Of a stretch of DNA of 64,000 bases, positions 17,896 to 26,106 are shown piece by piece. The notes under the pieces are model-generated. The model did no database searches, was not told the DNA's origin, and saw nothing but the letters and a program-made list of their open reading frames with translations. The stretch comes from Psychrobacillus glaciei (GTDB taxonomy: Bacteria > Bacillota > Bacilli > Bacillales_A > Planococcaceae), in contig NZ_CP031223.1 of NCBI RefSeq assembly GCF_008973485.1, positions 1,984,001-2,048,000 of the forward strand, written 5' to 3'. The translations under genes and the position numbers were made by a program. The stretch's first letter is position 1. Every line of letters begins with the position of its first letter.

Positions 17896-17983
17896 TAAGC
17901 TAGCGGTGTGCTTTAGTTATAGATCATGGGTTGCAAATGCATCTCTTTTTTTCTTGTTGAACTAATGTCACAGAGTGAAACAA
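17896..17983. repeat. Palindromic spacer, complete copy
   Basis: AAGCTAGCGGTGTGCTTTAG, a middle segment with a T-run, then TTCTTGTTGAACTAATGTC and ACAGAGTGAAACAATTG. The right half is more worn than in other copies. Confidence 0.55.
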
Positions 17984-18047
17984 TTGTGATTATTAACCGT
18001 AGAATAATAATATAAGTATTCTGCATTCAATGAGAGGTAATGTTATT

Positions 18048-18476
18048 GTGTTTGGTATTGAACCGATAGTCTGGCTTAAGTTGATCTTCGTGATAGTAAT
18101 TTTTTCATTATTGTTTATTATTTTTGGTTCAGTTATGAGAAGGTGGTTGAAAGTTGAAAAGAAGAAGCGTTTTTCACATAACCACGTGAATGACAGACAC
18201 CAAAAAATCGATTGGACGATTAGAATAATTTTCATCGCTTTTATAATATTGGGATCTTTTATTAATGTCACTAGAGATTATACAGAACGAATTTGGTTCT
18301 TAGAGCCATGGTATTTATTATTCGGTTTAACTATATTGTCCGAGGCGGTTCGAGCATTGATGGAATGGAAAAATGGGGATAATAAAAACGCATATATTTT
18401 TACTTTAAGTCAGTTAATATTTAGTATGATATTAGCAATTTCAATATTAAGAACTAACTTGTTTGGTATGTTTTAA
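18048..18476 (+). CDS. DUF4181-like membrane protein
   Basis: A 142-residue protein with about four membrane helices, including WLKLIFVIVIFSLLFII near the start and GLTILSEAVRALMEW and ILAISILRTNLFGMF at the end. The loop with RRWLKVEKKKRFSHNHVN and the YTERIWFLEPWYLL stretch match the DUF4181 family seen in Bacillus; function unknown. I prefer GTG 18048 because GAGAGGT sits about nine bases upstream; the in-frame ATG 18030 lacks a ribosome site. Confidence 0.65.
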   Translation: MFGIEPIVWLKLIFVIVIFSLLFIIFGSVMRRWLKVEKKKRFSHNHVNDRHQKIDWTIRIIFIAFIILGSFINVTRDYTERIWFLEPWYLLFGLTILSEAVRALMEWKNGDNKNAYIFTLSQLIFSMILAISILRTNLFGMF

Positions 18477-18491
18477 CGAACTTTGTTCTTC

Positions 18492-18693
18492 AACTACCAT
18501 GAAAATTAATTTCTTCAAGAAATGAAAAATGCAAACTCAAACGCTTAAGAATTCCCCAGCTTAATCATTAAAAAAAGAGGAGAGCGTACATTAATAAGGC
18601 TATTGATTTCAGTGGACTACTAGTATTGACTCCACTAACCATTTTCATTCTCTGTGGTGAAGAGCTGATTTTGCGCTTCATGGATGGCTAACG
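18492..18693 (+). repeat. 200-bp long repeat, copy 3
   Basis: A more diverged copy of the 10131 repeat. The 33-codon frame is kept at 18590 to 18691 with four residue changes (Ser to Ala, Gly to Ser, Ile to Leu, Ala to Glu) and one silent change. GGAG is again seven bases before the ATT codon. Confidence 0.7.
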
Positions 18694-18774
18694 GGTGTTT
18701 TAGTCGAAGAACATGGTTTGCTAAGGCTACTCTTTTTTCTTATTGAACTAACAGGGCAGGATAGTTCAAGAAGG
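18686..18774. repeat. Palindromic spacer, complete copy
   Basis: GGCTAACGGGTGTTTTAGTC, a middle segment, then TTCTTATTGAACTAACAGG and GCAGGATAGTTCAAGAAGG. Confidence 0.7.
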
Positions 18775-18834
18775 AATTTCTCTAAACTTGGAAGAATTTA
18801 TATTCAAAAATATGTTAAGGAGCTTGTGAATTAT

Positions 18835-19335
18835 ATGGAATCCATTAGCAAAATCGAAGTGAAGCTACGAGATATCATAGAGGAAAATCTTCCTATCTTT
18901 TTCGAACAACAACTAGATTCAACGGCGAACTATATGGCTGCCTTTACAACAAAAGACCCCACTGATAAGGACGCATTTTTTGACCATTGGACAAAAATTA
19001 TCGCTGACGAGACCATCACAATTAAGACTATATTATTCAATGGCATTGCCACTGGACACGTCTCGAACTTTGAACAGTTCGGCGAACCCGAAGTAAGCTA
19101 CTGGATCGGGAAGGAATCTTGGGGTCAAGGTATTGCAACTAAAGCGTTGTCAGAGTTTCTGGAGTATATTAAGGTACGTCCGCTCTATGCTCGTGCCGCT
19201 AAAGATAACCTCGCCTCCATCAGGGTATTGGAAAAATGCGGGTTTAAAATCATCTCTGAAGATAAGGGTTTTTCCAACGCAAGAGGCAAGGATGTTGAAG
19301 AATTTATTTTGAAGCTTGAACCTTATGATATGTAA
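18835..19335 (+). CDS. GNAT-family N-acetyltransferase
   Basis: A 166-residue RimJ/RimL-type acetyltransferase. The acetyl-CoA binding region is visible as PEVSYWIGKESWGQGIATKA (motif A) followed by RPLYARAAKDNLASIRVLEK and CGFKIISED, which are typical of ribosomal or small-molecule N-acetyltransferases. I chose ATG 18835, about a dozen bases after AAGGAG; the open frame extends upstream to 18718 but only through spacer sequence. Substrate unknown. Confidence 0.85.
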   Translation: MESISKIEVKLRDIIEENLPIFFEQQLDSTANYMAAFTTKDPTDKDAFFDHWTKIIADETITIKTILFNGIATGHVSNFEQFGEPEVSYWIGKESWGQGIATKALSEFLEYIKVRPLYARAAKDNLASIRVLEKCGFKIISEDKGFSNARGKDVEEFILKLEPYDM

Positions 19336-19507
19336 TTTAATACCCTACAACGATTGGAGCGGTTCTTAACTAAGAAACCTTCTGTTTTTTAACTCCTATG
19401 AAAATTAAAATTTTCGATTTAGAGAAAAAGGCAATACGAAAGCAGCCGCAATTAACTTGTTTTTTAAAAAAGTGCAGCGCCTAAATGTGGAGTAAATTAT
19501 TGGTGGA

Positions 19508-20732
19508 CTAGGAGGCATTTGGTTCAGTGATTGTCACGTTGCATCCTAGGTTTTTAAGTCTGCGAATAGAATAGCGTACAATAGATTGTTCTTTTTGCTT
19601 GTCAAAGTAATCTTCATCTAAGTCTACGGACATTTCTTTGCGAGTTAAGAGATAGTAGGCAATCCTTAAAATTGCATGGGCAACAGGTATTCCTGCACGT
19701 TTTTTACCTTTTCGTGATGCTGACCTTCTATACATGGCACCAAGGTAGGTTTTAGATCCTCTGACAGAATGAGCAGCTTCAACTAAAGCAGACTTCAGAT
19801 ATTTGTTTTCTTTTTTCATGTTAGTTAATTTTCTTTTTCCTGCACTTTCGTTGTGTCCAGGTACTAATCCTGCCCAAGAACATAAGTAAGCTGCACTAGG
19901 AAATTGCTTCTCCATATCGGTCCCGACTTCTGCTAAGATTTGTTCGGCTATTCGAGTGGCAATGTCAGGAATGGAATCTAACCGTTTAATATCATCTTGG
20001 TGAGAGGATAGTCTAGTGGCTACCTCCAGATTTAACAGTTCAATCTGGTCACCCAGAAAATCAATATGATTTAGAATGGTTTTAATCATTAGACGTTGAT
20101 GTGGATTGATATATCCACGAAAAGCGAGTTAAAGCTCATCCTTTTTCTTCTTCATTGTTCTTCGAGCGAAGCCCGCTAGCTTTTCAGGATCATCCTCGCC
20201 ATCTGCGATGGCACGAAGCATGTCACGAGAGGAGACACCCATTATGTCGGAGACAACGGATCCAAGTTTACTATTTGCTCCTTCTAGTACCTTTTGAATT
20301 TGATAATGTTGTCTAGCACGCTCTTCAATAATACTTCGACGGTATCGAACTAACTCTCGCAGTTCTCGCTGATTTCTGTCGGGAATGAAACTTGCTTTAA
20401 GTAGACCGTGACGAAGAAGTTTGGGAATCCATTCGGCATCCTTAATATCGGTTTTGCGACCTGTTACTGCTTTCATATGTTGGGCATTCCCTACTAAAAA
20501 CCAAACATTCCCATATTCTGGTAAGTTAACAATAGTTTTCCAAAATAAACCTGTACTTTTCCATTGCTACTTGGGTAAAACCATGCTCCTTGATCCAGTC
20601 GATTAACTGTAATAGAAATATAGTTTTAGTGGAAAACGTTTGAATCTCCTTTCCTTTTGGAGTCATAATGCAAGCGGTAATGGGATCCTTGTGAACATCC
20701 ATTCCACATGCGCGTTCAATGATTACTTCCAT
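19508..20732 (-). pseudogene. IS110-family transposase, broken by frameshift and nonsense
   Basis: ATG 20732 opens with the RuvC-like DEDD motif (CGMDVHKDPITACIM). One additional A in the run at 20557 to 20560 shifts the frame; corrected, it continues TGLFWKTIVNLPEYG and then TGRKTDIKDAEWIPKLL. An in-frame TAA at 20129 to 20131 replaces what should be Lys. The C-terminal transposase_20 domain is intact from 20089 (PDIATRIAEQILAEVG, SWAGLVPGHNESAGK). The length after correction, about 408 residues, is normal. The stop codon coincides with the element's left edge. Confidence 0.85.
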
Positions 20733-20744
20733 TGTAATCATCCT

Positions 20745-20920
20745 TTCAACGGCAAATAGTATTGGAGGCTGGTGCAACAACCAGAGTAGGATTAATCTCC
20801 CATGAGTGCTTCCCGCAAGGGAGCGACATTCTCTGATGTACCGTGGTCGTTGGAGTCAGACTAACGATGAGCTCTATGGCACCATAGTTGGTCGACCTTT
20901 CTCTCCCAGCAGTAGTATTC
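20745..20920 (-). ncRNA. Candidate bridge-RNA region of the IS110 element
   Basis: IS110 elements carry a non-coding segment before the transposase that, in studied members, is transcribed as a bridge RNA pairing with target and donor DNA. Here about 175 bp upstream of the frame hold several stem-forming stretches, for example CCCGCAAGGG-like pairing near 20810 and CTATGGCACCATAG near 20873. I infer the RNA from family knowledge and position only and have not identified its guide loops. Confidence 0.4.
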
Positions 20921-20934
20921 CATACCCGTTTTTC

Positions 20935-21010
20935 ATATTTTCATTCTCTGTGGTGGAGCGCTGATTTTGCGCTACATGAATGGCTAACGGGTGCTTTAGT
21001 TGAAGTAGGA
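20935..21010. repeat. 3' part of the fourth long repeat plus spacer half-unit
   Basis: ATTTTCATTCTCTGTGGTGG to CTACATGAATGGC is the end of the long repeat (its frame reads FILCGGALILRYMNG), followed by TAACGGGTGCTTTAGTTGAA. The matching 5' part is left of the IS110 element (near 19390, AACTCCTATGAAAATTAA), strongly diverged. Confidence 0.6.
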
Positions 21011-21179
21011 CCACTAAAAATGATCAACGTTTTTTATGAAACGGAATACTAAATCACAAAGAAAGAATCCACTTTGATCAATCTTTTTCAAAAGGATTCT
21101 TTTATTTTTGGGTAATATAAGGGAGAAGAGGTACTTTTCATCTTGCTCATTTTTATCGTATGTCTATATATTTCTTCAA

Positions 21180-21305
21180 TTATATATACTCTCCAAATAA
21201 CTCAGGCTTCCAACTGTGAATAGTGTGACTTTCTAAAGCGAAAATATCTGCTAAGTAAATTTCCGTCGTTTCTAACCGTTCATGTCCCAACGATCTCATA
21301 ATGTC
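21180..21305 (-). pseudogene. Tyrosine recombinase C-terminal remnant, copy 1
   Basis: The minus strand gives DIMRSLGHERLETTEIYLAD and ends WKPELFGEYI. LGHxxLETTxIY is the conserved end of phage-integrase/Xer-type tyrosine recombinases, with the box II HxxR region lost. Two further remnants of the same protein lie at 30907 and 43095. Flanking sequence to about 21475 contains a related, unidentified plus-strand open stretch (IVVYNRVLEKDTTRTEL). Confidence 0.65.
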
Positions 21306-21491
21306 GTAATTAACGCAAAAATGATTGAAAATCGAGCAAATATTATGGAATAAAAGAAGAAATTGTTGTTTACAATCGAGTTTTAGAGAAGGATACAACG
21401 AGAACCGAACTTTCATATATTATTTTTCAAAAAGATAATTGGCGACCAAATTGGATGATTATGTTAATATTTGAATAAGATTGTGAAGGTT

Positions 21492-21527
21492 TACACTTAA
21501 ACTAACGCCGCAGTTTAGTTTAATAAC
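21492..21527. repeat. Palindromic spacer right half-unit
   Basis: ACACTTAAACTAACGCCG followed by CAGTTTAGTTTAATAAC, an intact right half directly upstream of the second DUF3885 gene. Confidence 0.7.
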
Positions 21528-21560
21528 AATGGTATAAGAAAAAGTTAATAAGGTGCAAAA

Positions 21561-22122
21561 ATGCTATTTAACGACTTTATGAATGAGAATTTCCCGAACT
21601 TAGATCTGAAACCTCCTTTGTTTTATAACTGGGACATTGGTATTCGGTTCGAATTAGGAGTGGAATATGATAGTGACTATTGTTACGAAAACAGTCCTTA
21701 TCTTAAAGGAGTCTACAAAAGGGTTATTACTTTGTTTAAGTCAATGCATCTTCTCTAGATACGTACAGGATAAATCAGTTTTGAATAAGTTGAAGCACAC
21801 TACACTTCCTTATGTTTTTCCCGAAGAAGATGAAGATGGAAAGTACAAGACGCATAGATTTATTCTTAAATGTAAAACATCGGATATTAAATATATTCCT
21901 TTGTTAAAAGCTATTTGTAATCAAAATATAGGAATTAAACCCATGATTTTTCATGATGTTTTTTTTATAAACATTAAAAACGAGACCATTTTTCATGTTT
22001 ATGATGATAGAGGCTGTGATTTAATGGCGACCTCGACTGAAATAATAAGAGATGTTTATGACAAATACAACGACTCGATATTAGATTACGACAGAAATAA
22101 AATAGACGAGGTATTCAAATAA
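21561..22122 (+). pseudogene. DUF3885-family gene, second copy, internal deletion
   Basis: ATG 21561 opens MLFNDFMNENFPNLDLKP and runs through YNWDIGIRFELGVEYD to LFKSMH. An internal deletion joins this out of frame to FSRYVQDKSVLNKLKHT, and the rest (KYKTHRFILKCKTSD, FHVYDDRGCDLMATS) is open to 22122. Compared with the paralogue at 11362, the segment around VVVDVNDFGDGKTYK is missing. Both copies are therefore broken in the same central region by different events. The right-hand half might be translated on its own. Confidence 0.75.
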
Positions 22123-22263
22123 GCATGTCTCCATTGCAGTCAATGTTAGACAACCAGAACAAAATGATTGGGAAAGGTCACATTTACCTTGGGAATAATA
22201 AAAAAAAATTCCTAATGCCTGATAGCTATAATAATCACTTTTTCTTCCTCAACTAACGTGTGT

Positions 22264-22620
22264 GCGCGACAAGTTCTGTTATAAGCGCTTTTTAGCGAGA
22301 AACAACAGGAGATTTATAAAAATAAATTTCAACTTTACAACGGAGGATAGGAATGATGGAGCCATGTTTCCTAAAACTATCCCATTAATACTCCTGCATG
22401 CGTCATGATTGACTGGTCATGGGGTGTGAAGCACAGGTAGATTCGGTTGAACTAGGCTGAAGCCATTCTTATGGATAAGGTATGCCGAAGGATAGACTGC
22501 ATGGCTGAAAACTAGATATGGTGAGAATAGTTCCTATATAAAGGAACTGACGAACTTCCGAAGGTACGGTTCTAAGTTAGGACATGAGGAAACTTGTATA
22601 CCTAGTACAAGGATGAAACA
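22264..22620 (+). mobile_element. Group II intron D, diverged 5' fragment
   Basis: GCGCGACAAGTTCTG starts after CTCAACTAACGTGT, a spacer right half. The next 350 bp follow the 5' ribozyme of introns A to C with many substitutions (CTCCTGCATGCGTCATGATT, ACGAACTTCCGAAGGTACGG) and then end abruptly. There is no reverse transcriptase and no domain V. It looks older than the other copies. Confidence 0.75.
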
Positions 22621-22830
22621 GAGGATATTTATGAGAAGCTCCCTATTAATCTTAACATCCTATTACTTCGAGCCACCCTTTCTAAATCACAAGATGCATA
22701 TAGGAATTTAACATCAAACATATTTGAACAAAAAACTGGAGCTACAGTTAAACTAATCCCTAATACGAGTCATATGATACATTGGAAAAAAACGGAAGTT
22801 GTTATTGAAGAGATAAAAGAAAAATGGTAA
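22621..22830 (+). pseudogene. Alpha/beta-hydrolase C-terminal fragment
   Basis: Seventy open codons without a start read LNILLLRATLSKSQDAYR, then KLIPNTSHMIHWKKTEVV. This is the last part of an alpha/beta-hydrolase, with the strand before the acid residue and the catalytic-His region (SHMIHW). It is joined directly to the truncated intron D, so the event that removed the intron's 3' end probably also removed the hydrolase N-terminus. Confidence 0.6.
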
Positions 22831-22844
22831 TACACTTTTTCAAA

Positions 22845-22873
22845 TTAGGGTGCAGGTTAGTTTAATAAGAACG
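22845..22873. repeat. Palindromic spacer half-unit
   Basis: TTAGGGTGCAGGTTAGTTTAA, a worn unit between two pseudogenes. Confidence 0.4.
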
Positions 22874-22896
22874 AAGGCCATCGAGGAGGGCGTTAT

Positions 22897-23190
22897 ATGA
22901 ATTTTCCAACTGAATTAGACGGTTCTATGGTAATACATATCCTTTAAATTCTGTTTCTAATCAATAATGGGATAGTTGGAACAATCAACTATATAAACGA
23001 GATAATTAATGAATTATCTATTACTGCTATTGCAATTTGTCAGTATAAAGGAATTGAAGAATTTTACTTGTTCTCTTGTGATGCAGAATGAGAAGTAATA
23101 GGAGCCACAGTTTATTACAAAATTTAGGAAGCAAAGAAGAGTGCTATGAAAGATCATAATGTAAAAGAAAATGAATGGCTGACTATATAG
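22897..23190 (+). pseudogene. Decayed small hypothetical gene
   Basis: ATG 22897 follows CGAGGAGGGCG. The readable stretch INELSITAIAICQYKGIEE, then FYLFSCDAE, is interrupted by stops at two Trp or Glu positions and ends AMKDHNVKENEWLTI. This resembles a family of roughly 70-residue Bacillus proteins of unknown role. After it, 23198 to 23265 carries a worn piece of the long repeat (CAACTACAATGAAAAG). Confidence 0.45.
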
Positions 23191-23526
23191 TCTTCTTCAA
23201 CTACAATGAAAAGAAAGATGACAATACGAAAGAAGACCCCAGTTTAATCGTAAAAAAATGTTTTAATGGCAATGTTTGAAGAAATTATAGTGAATTTAAA
23301 CATACAAGGATTGAAAAAAGTTTTTTCTCTGTAATGGACATGAAGGTGCATATTAGAAGTCAGTTTTTGTAAAGAATATTAACTTGAAATATCCAGAGTT
23401 GATATTCTTTACAACATATCGTCATTTAGCATGGGAAGAAGTTATATAGGAAGTTGGACTAGAAGGACTTAAGGAGGTACATGCAGGTTTGTTATCCATA
23501 TGTACAGCAATGTGGTTATGTCCTGA
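23191..23526. other. Intergenic debris
   Basis: There is a partial long-repeat copy at 23198 to 23265, then A/T-rich sequence with short broken open stretches (for example FTTYRHLAWEEVI near 23410). No gene can be supported. Confidence 0.3.
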
Positions 23527-23754
23527 ATTGGTGAAATTGGATTCGATGTACCAACAGAAAACAGGAAATTTGCGGATTATATCTTTTGGGACAAGTTCAC
23601 AAAAGATGGTTGTTGGGGGAAATTTGAAAATAGTATCTACACACCAAAACAACTTGCTGAAATGGGAGAGACGTTTTGGACTTCATTTACTTCCAAACGA
23701 AATGAGAATTTGAAATTAATTCTTGAGGAAGCATATCTTAAAATAATGTCCTGA
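23527..23754 (+). pseudogene. C-terminal fragment of an unidentified protein
   Basis: Seventy-five codons run without a start from 23527: GFDVPTENRKFADYIFWDKF, then KDGCWGKFENSIYTPKQLAE and ending LILEEAYLKIMS. The N-terminal part is out of frame just upstream. Composition looks like a real soluble protein but I cannot name it. Confidence 0.4.
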
Positions 23755-23784
23755 GTTCTATATTAAAGAAGTAATGTCTTTTCT

Positions 23785-23845
23785 AGTGTTCGGTACCAGG
23801 AATCCGCACAATTCTGTATAGTTTGCGTACCTGGAACCGAACACT
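23785..23845. repeat. Long palindrome with GGTACCAGG arms, second copy
   Basis: AGTGTTCGGTACCAGG pairs with CCTGGAACCGAACACT around a 29-base centre. It shares the GGTACCAGG core with the palindrome at 4482 to 4531. It lies between a broken gene and the AraC gene. Confidence 0.65.
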
Positions 23846-23878
23846 GTAGCTTTCTCAACTTTATTAGGAGGGTACTGA

Positions 23879-24667
23879 ATGCTTTATCTAAATCCAGATG
23901 ATTTTTTGTTGAAACCAGCATTAGCCACCATTCATTGTGAACCGAATTGGAAGTGGAAGAAAAGAGATACCCCTTTGCCTAACTTTGATTTATTTTATGT
24001 TTGGAGTGGTGAGGGTACTGTGTTTTTAAACAAAAAGCCACATCATGTAGGAAAAGGTCATTGTTTTTTGTTCAGACCAGGTGATGAAACAGAAGCAACA
24101 CATAACCCGCAAGATCCCCTTGTATTAACTTATATTCATTTTGATATAGCTGAAACACCCCGATTGATTCCATCCGCACATCGAATTTTTGACAATACGA
24201 TTGGCTTTGAATCACTGTTAACTCAATACATTCGTTTGTTTTTAGTCAAAACATATGGAGCGGAAATTGAGGGGAAGTTAATCTTGAAGCAATTAATTAT
24301 TCATTTATTAAGAGAAGAACAAGAAAAGGAAAAAGAGCTGGGTAATACAAGCAATATCTTATTGGAAGCGATTTTAGAAATAGCTAATTATATCCAGCAA
24401 CACCCTGGGGAACCACATACGATTGAAAGTTTATCTGCCCGTGCAAATTTTTCCCCGAGGTATTTTTCCAAAAAGTTTAAACAAATTATCGGGCATACAG
24501 TTAAATCGTATATTGTCTATTCTCGCATAAAACGTGCAGAACATTTACTACATATTAGCGGGATGACAGTAACGGAAACCGCATATGCCCTTGGCTATAA
24601 TGATTTGCACTTTTTTAGTAGACAATTTAAGCAATATACCGGTAAAAACCCTTCTGAAGTAAGGTGA
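23879..24667 (+). CDS. AraC-family transcriptional regulator
   Basis: A 262-residue regulator. The N-terminal half is a cupin-type ligand domain (NFDLFYVWSGEGTVFLNK, then GKGHCFLFRPGDETEAT). The C-terminal 100 residues carry two helix-turn-helix units (HTIESLSARANFSPRYFSK and MTVTETAYALGYNDLHFFSR), ending QYTGKNPSEVR. ATG 23879 follows TAGGAGGGTACTGA. A terminator and a 183-bp gap separate it from the amino-acid cluster that follows on the same strand, so that cluster is its likely target. The ligand is unknown. Confidence 0.85.
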   Translation: MLYLNPDDFLLKPALATIHCEPNWKWKKRDTPLPNFDLFYVWSGEGTVFLNKKPHHVGKGHCFLFRPGDETEATHNPQDPLVLTYIHFDIAETPRLIPSAHRIFDNTIGFESLLTQYIRLFLVKTYGAEIEGKLILKQLIIHLLREEQEKEKELGNTSNILLEAILEIANYIQQHPGEPHTIESLSARANFSPRYFSKKFKQIIGHTVKSYIVYSRIKRAEHLLHISGMTVTETAYALGYNDLHFFSRQFKQYTGKNPSEVR

Positions 24668-24689
24668 AAAATTTCATATTTATTATAAC

Positions 24690-24733
24690 AGGTTGCTATG
24701 GGTTCTTTATCAAATCCCGTAGCAACTTTTTTT
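24690..24733 (+). terminator. Rho-independent terminator of the AraC gene
   Basis: GTTGCTATGGG pairs with CCCGTAGCAAC across an A/T-rich loop and is followed by eight Ts. Confidence 0.85.
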
Positions 24734-24745
24734 TGGAGTAAAAAA

Positions 24746-24760
24746 GTGCAAATATTGCAC
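24746..24760. promoter_or_regulatory. Small palindrome upstream of the DAP cluster
   Basis: GTGCAA-ATA-TTGCAC is a perfect 6-bp inverted repeat about 90 bp before the aminotransferase start. Position makes it a candidate operator for the neighbouring AraC protein or another regulator, but AraC sites are usually direct repeats, so this is only a suggestion. Confidence 0.35.
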
Positions 24761-24850
24761 CAATAAATCTAAATAAATTTGCTTCTCAAAGTATTAATAT
24801 GAAAACTAAGAAAGAAAAATAAACAAAGAAAAAAATGCGGGGGAATCAGT

Positions 24851-26092
24851 ATGGTAATAATGGATTATATACAACATTTATTTGCAGATCGAATAGGTGG
24901 TGCACAATTTGGCATGAAGGATGAAATTTATAAATTTGAAAAAATAAAAAGAGCAAAGAGGGAAGTATTGCAAAGAAATCCTGGGAAGACATTAATCGAT
25001 CTTGGTGTCGGTGAACCGGATGATATGGCACATGATATGATCGTTAGAAAATTAGCAGAAGAAGCAAAAAAACCAGAAAATCGTTTTTATGCTGATAACG
25101 GAATACGAGAATTTAAGCAAGCTGCAGCGACTTATATGAAGGCAGTATTTGGAGTAGATGATCTTGATCCTGAAGCAGAGATCAATCACGTTATTGGTTC
25201 AAAATCAGCATTGGCCATGATTCCAACAGCATTTATCAATCCTGGTGATATAACGATAATGCCATCACCAAATTATCCAATTTTAGGTGCACATACGAAA
25301 TATCTAGGTGGGGAAGTCGTACATTTACCCCTTCTGGAAGAAAATTCATTTCTTCCAGAACTGGATTCATTGTCTGCTAGTGTATTGAAAAAGGCTAAAT
25401 TACTCTATTTAAACTATCCAAACAATCCAACAGGTGCTGTAGCGAATCGAGAATTTTTCGATGAGGTAGTACGTTTCGCTAATAAACATGAGCTAATTGT
25501 TATCCATGATGCCGCCTATGCTGCACTTGTATTTGATGGTGAAAAACCGCTCAGTTTCTTATCAGTTCCAGGGGCGAAAGAAGTTGGCATAGAGCTGCAT
25601 ACTTTATCCAAATCTTTCAATATGACAGGGTGGCGCATCGGTTTTATCGCAGGTAACTCCAAACTTGTTTCTGCAATTGCGACAGTGAAAGATAATTATG
25701 ATTCTGGTCAATTTATTCCGATTCAAAAAGCTGCGTCCTATGCTTTATCACAACCTGACATAACGAAACAAATAGCTGAGAAATATTCAAGACGCCATGA
25801 TCTTTTATTGAACATTTTGAGGGAATGTGGATTTGATGCAAAAAAACCAAAAGGGTCTTTTTTCTTATATGCAAAGATTCCAATAGCAGTAGAAAAAGGT
25901 CCAACATTTCATTCAGCAGAAGAATTTAGCCAATATTTAATAAGTAAGCATTCAATTTCAACTGTTCCATGGGATGATGCCGGCCCATATGTACGATTTT
26001 CAGTGACCTTTCAGGCAGATGGATGGGAGGAGGAACTGCTAATCTTAGATGATATAAGAACAAGGCTGTGTACTTCCAAATTTATCTTTTAG
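24851..26092 (+). CDS. dapL: LL-diaminopimelate aminotransferase-like PLP enzyme
   Basis: A 413-residue fold-type I aminotransferase. It starts with a DapL-like N-terminus (YIQHLFADRIGGAQFGMKDE) and contains IDLGVGEPDD, SPNYPILGAHTKYLGG, NNPTG at 191 to 195, Asp220 and Tyr223 for the cofactor, and the Schiff-base Lys254 in TLSKSFNMTGWR. The DapL reaction converts tetrahydrodipicolinate and glutamate to LL-DAP in one step. Coupling to dapF just downstream supports that assignment, though related enzymes act on other amino acids. ATG 24851 follows GCGGGGGAATCAGT. It is the first gene of the four-gene cluster. Confidence 0.75.
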   Translation: MVIMDYIQHLFADRIGGAQFGMKDEIYKFEKIKRAKREVLQRNPGKTLIDLGVGEPDDMAHDMIVRKLAEEAKKPENRFYADNGIREFKQAAATYMKAVFGVDDLDPEAEINHVIGSKSALAMIPTAFINPGDITIMPSPNYPILGAHTKYLGGEVVHLPLLEENSFLPELDSLSASVLKKAKLLYLNYPNNPTGAVANREFFDEVVRFANKHELIVIHDAAYAALVFDGEKPLSFLSVPGAKEVGIELHTLSKSFNMTGWRIGFIAGNSKLVSAIATVKDNYDSGQFIPIQKAASYALSQPDITKQIAEKYSRRHDLLLNILRECGFDAKKPKGSFFLYAKIPIAVEKGPTFHSAEEFSQYLISKHSISTVPWDDAGPYVRFSVTFQADGWEEELLILDDIRTRLCTSKFIF

Positions 26093-26106
26093 AGGGGGAT
26101 GAAGAG

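Larger units (their letters stand above)
19508..20920 (-). mobile_element. IS110-family insertion sequence (inactive), inside a fourth long repeat
   Basis: Parts of a 200-bp long repeat flank the element: GGTGGACTA at the left edge (19502 to 19510) and TAGTATTCC to TTTTCATTCTCTGTGGTGG at the right. The insertion therefore split that repeat within its GGTGGACTA/CTAGTATTG stretch. No terminal inverted repeats are evident, as usual for IS110. The transposase frame is broken twice, so this copy should be inactive unless supplied in trans. Confidence 0.75.
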
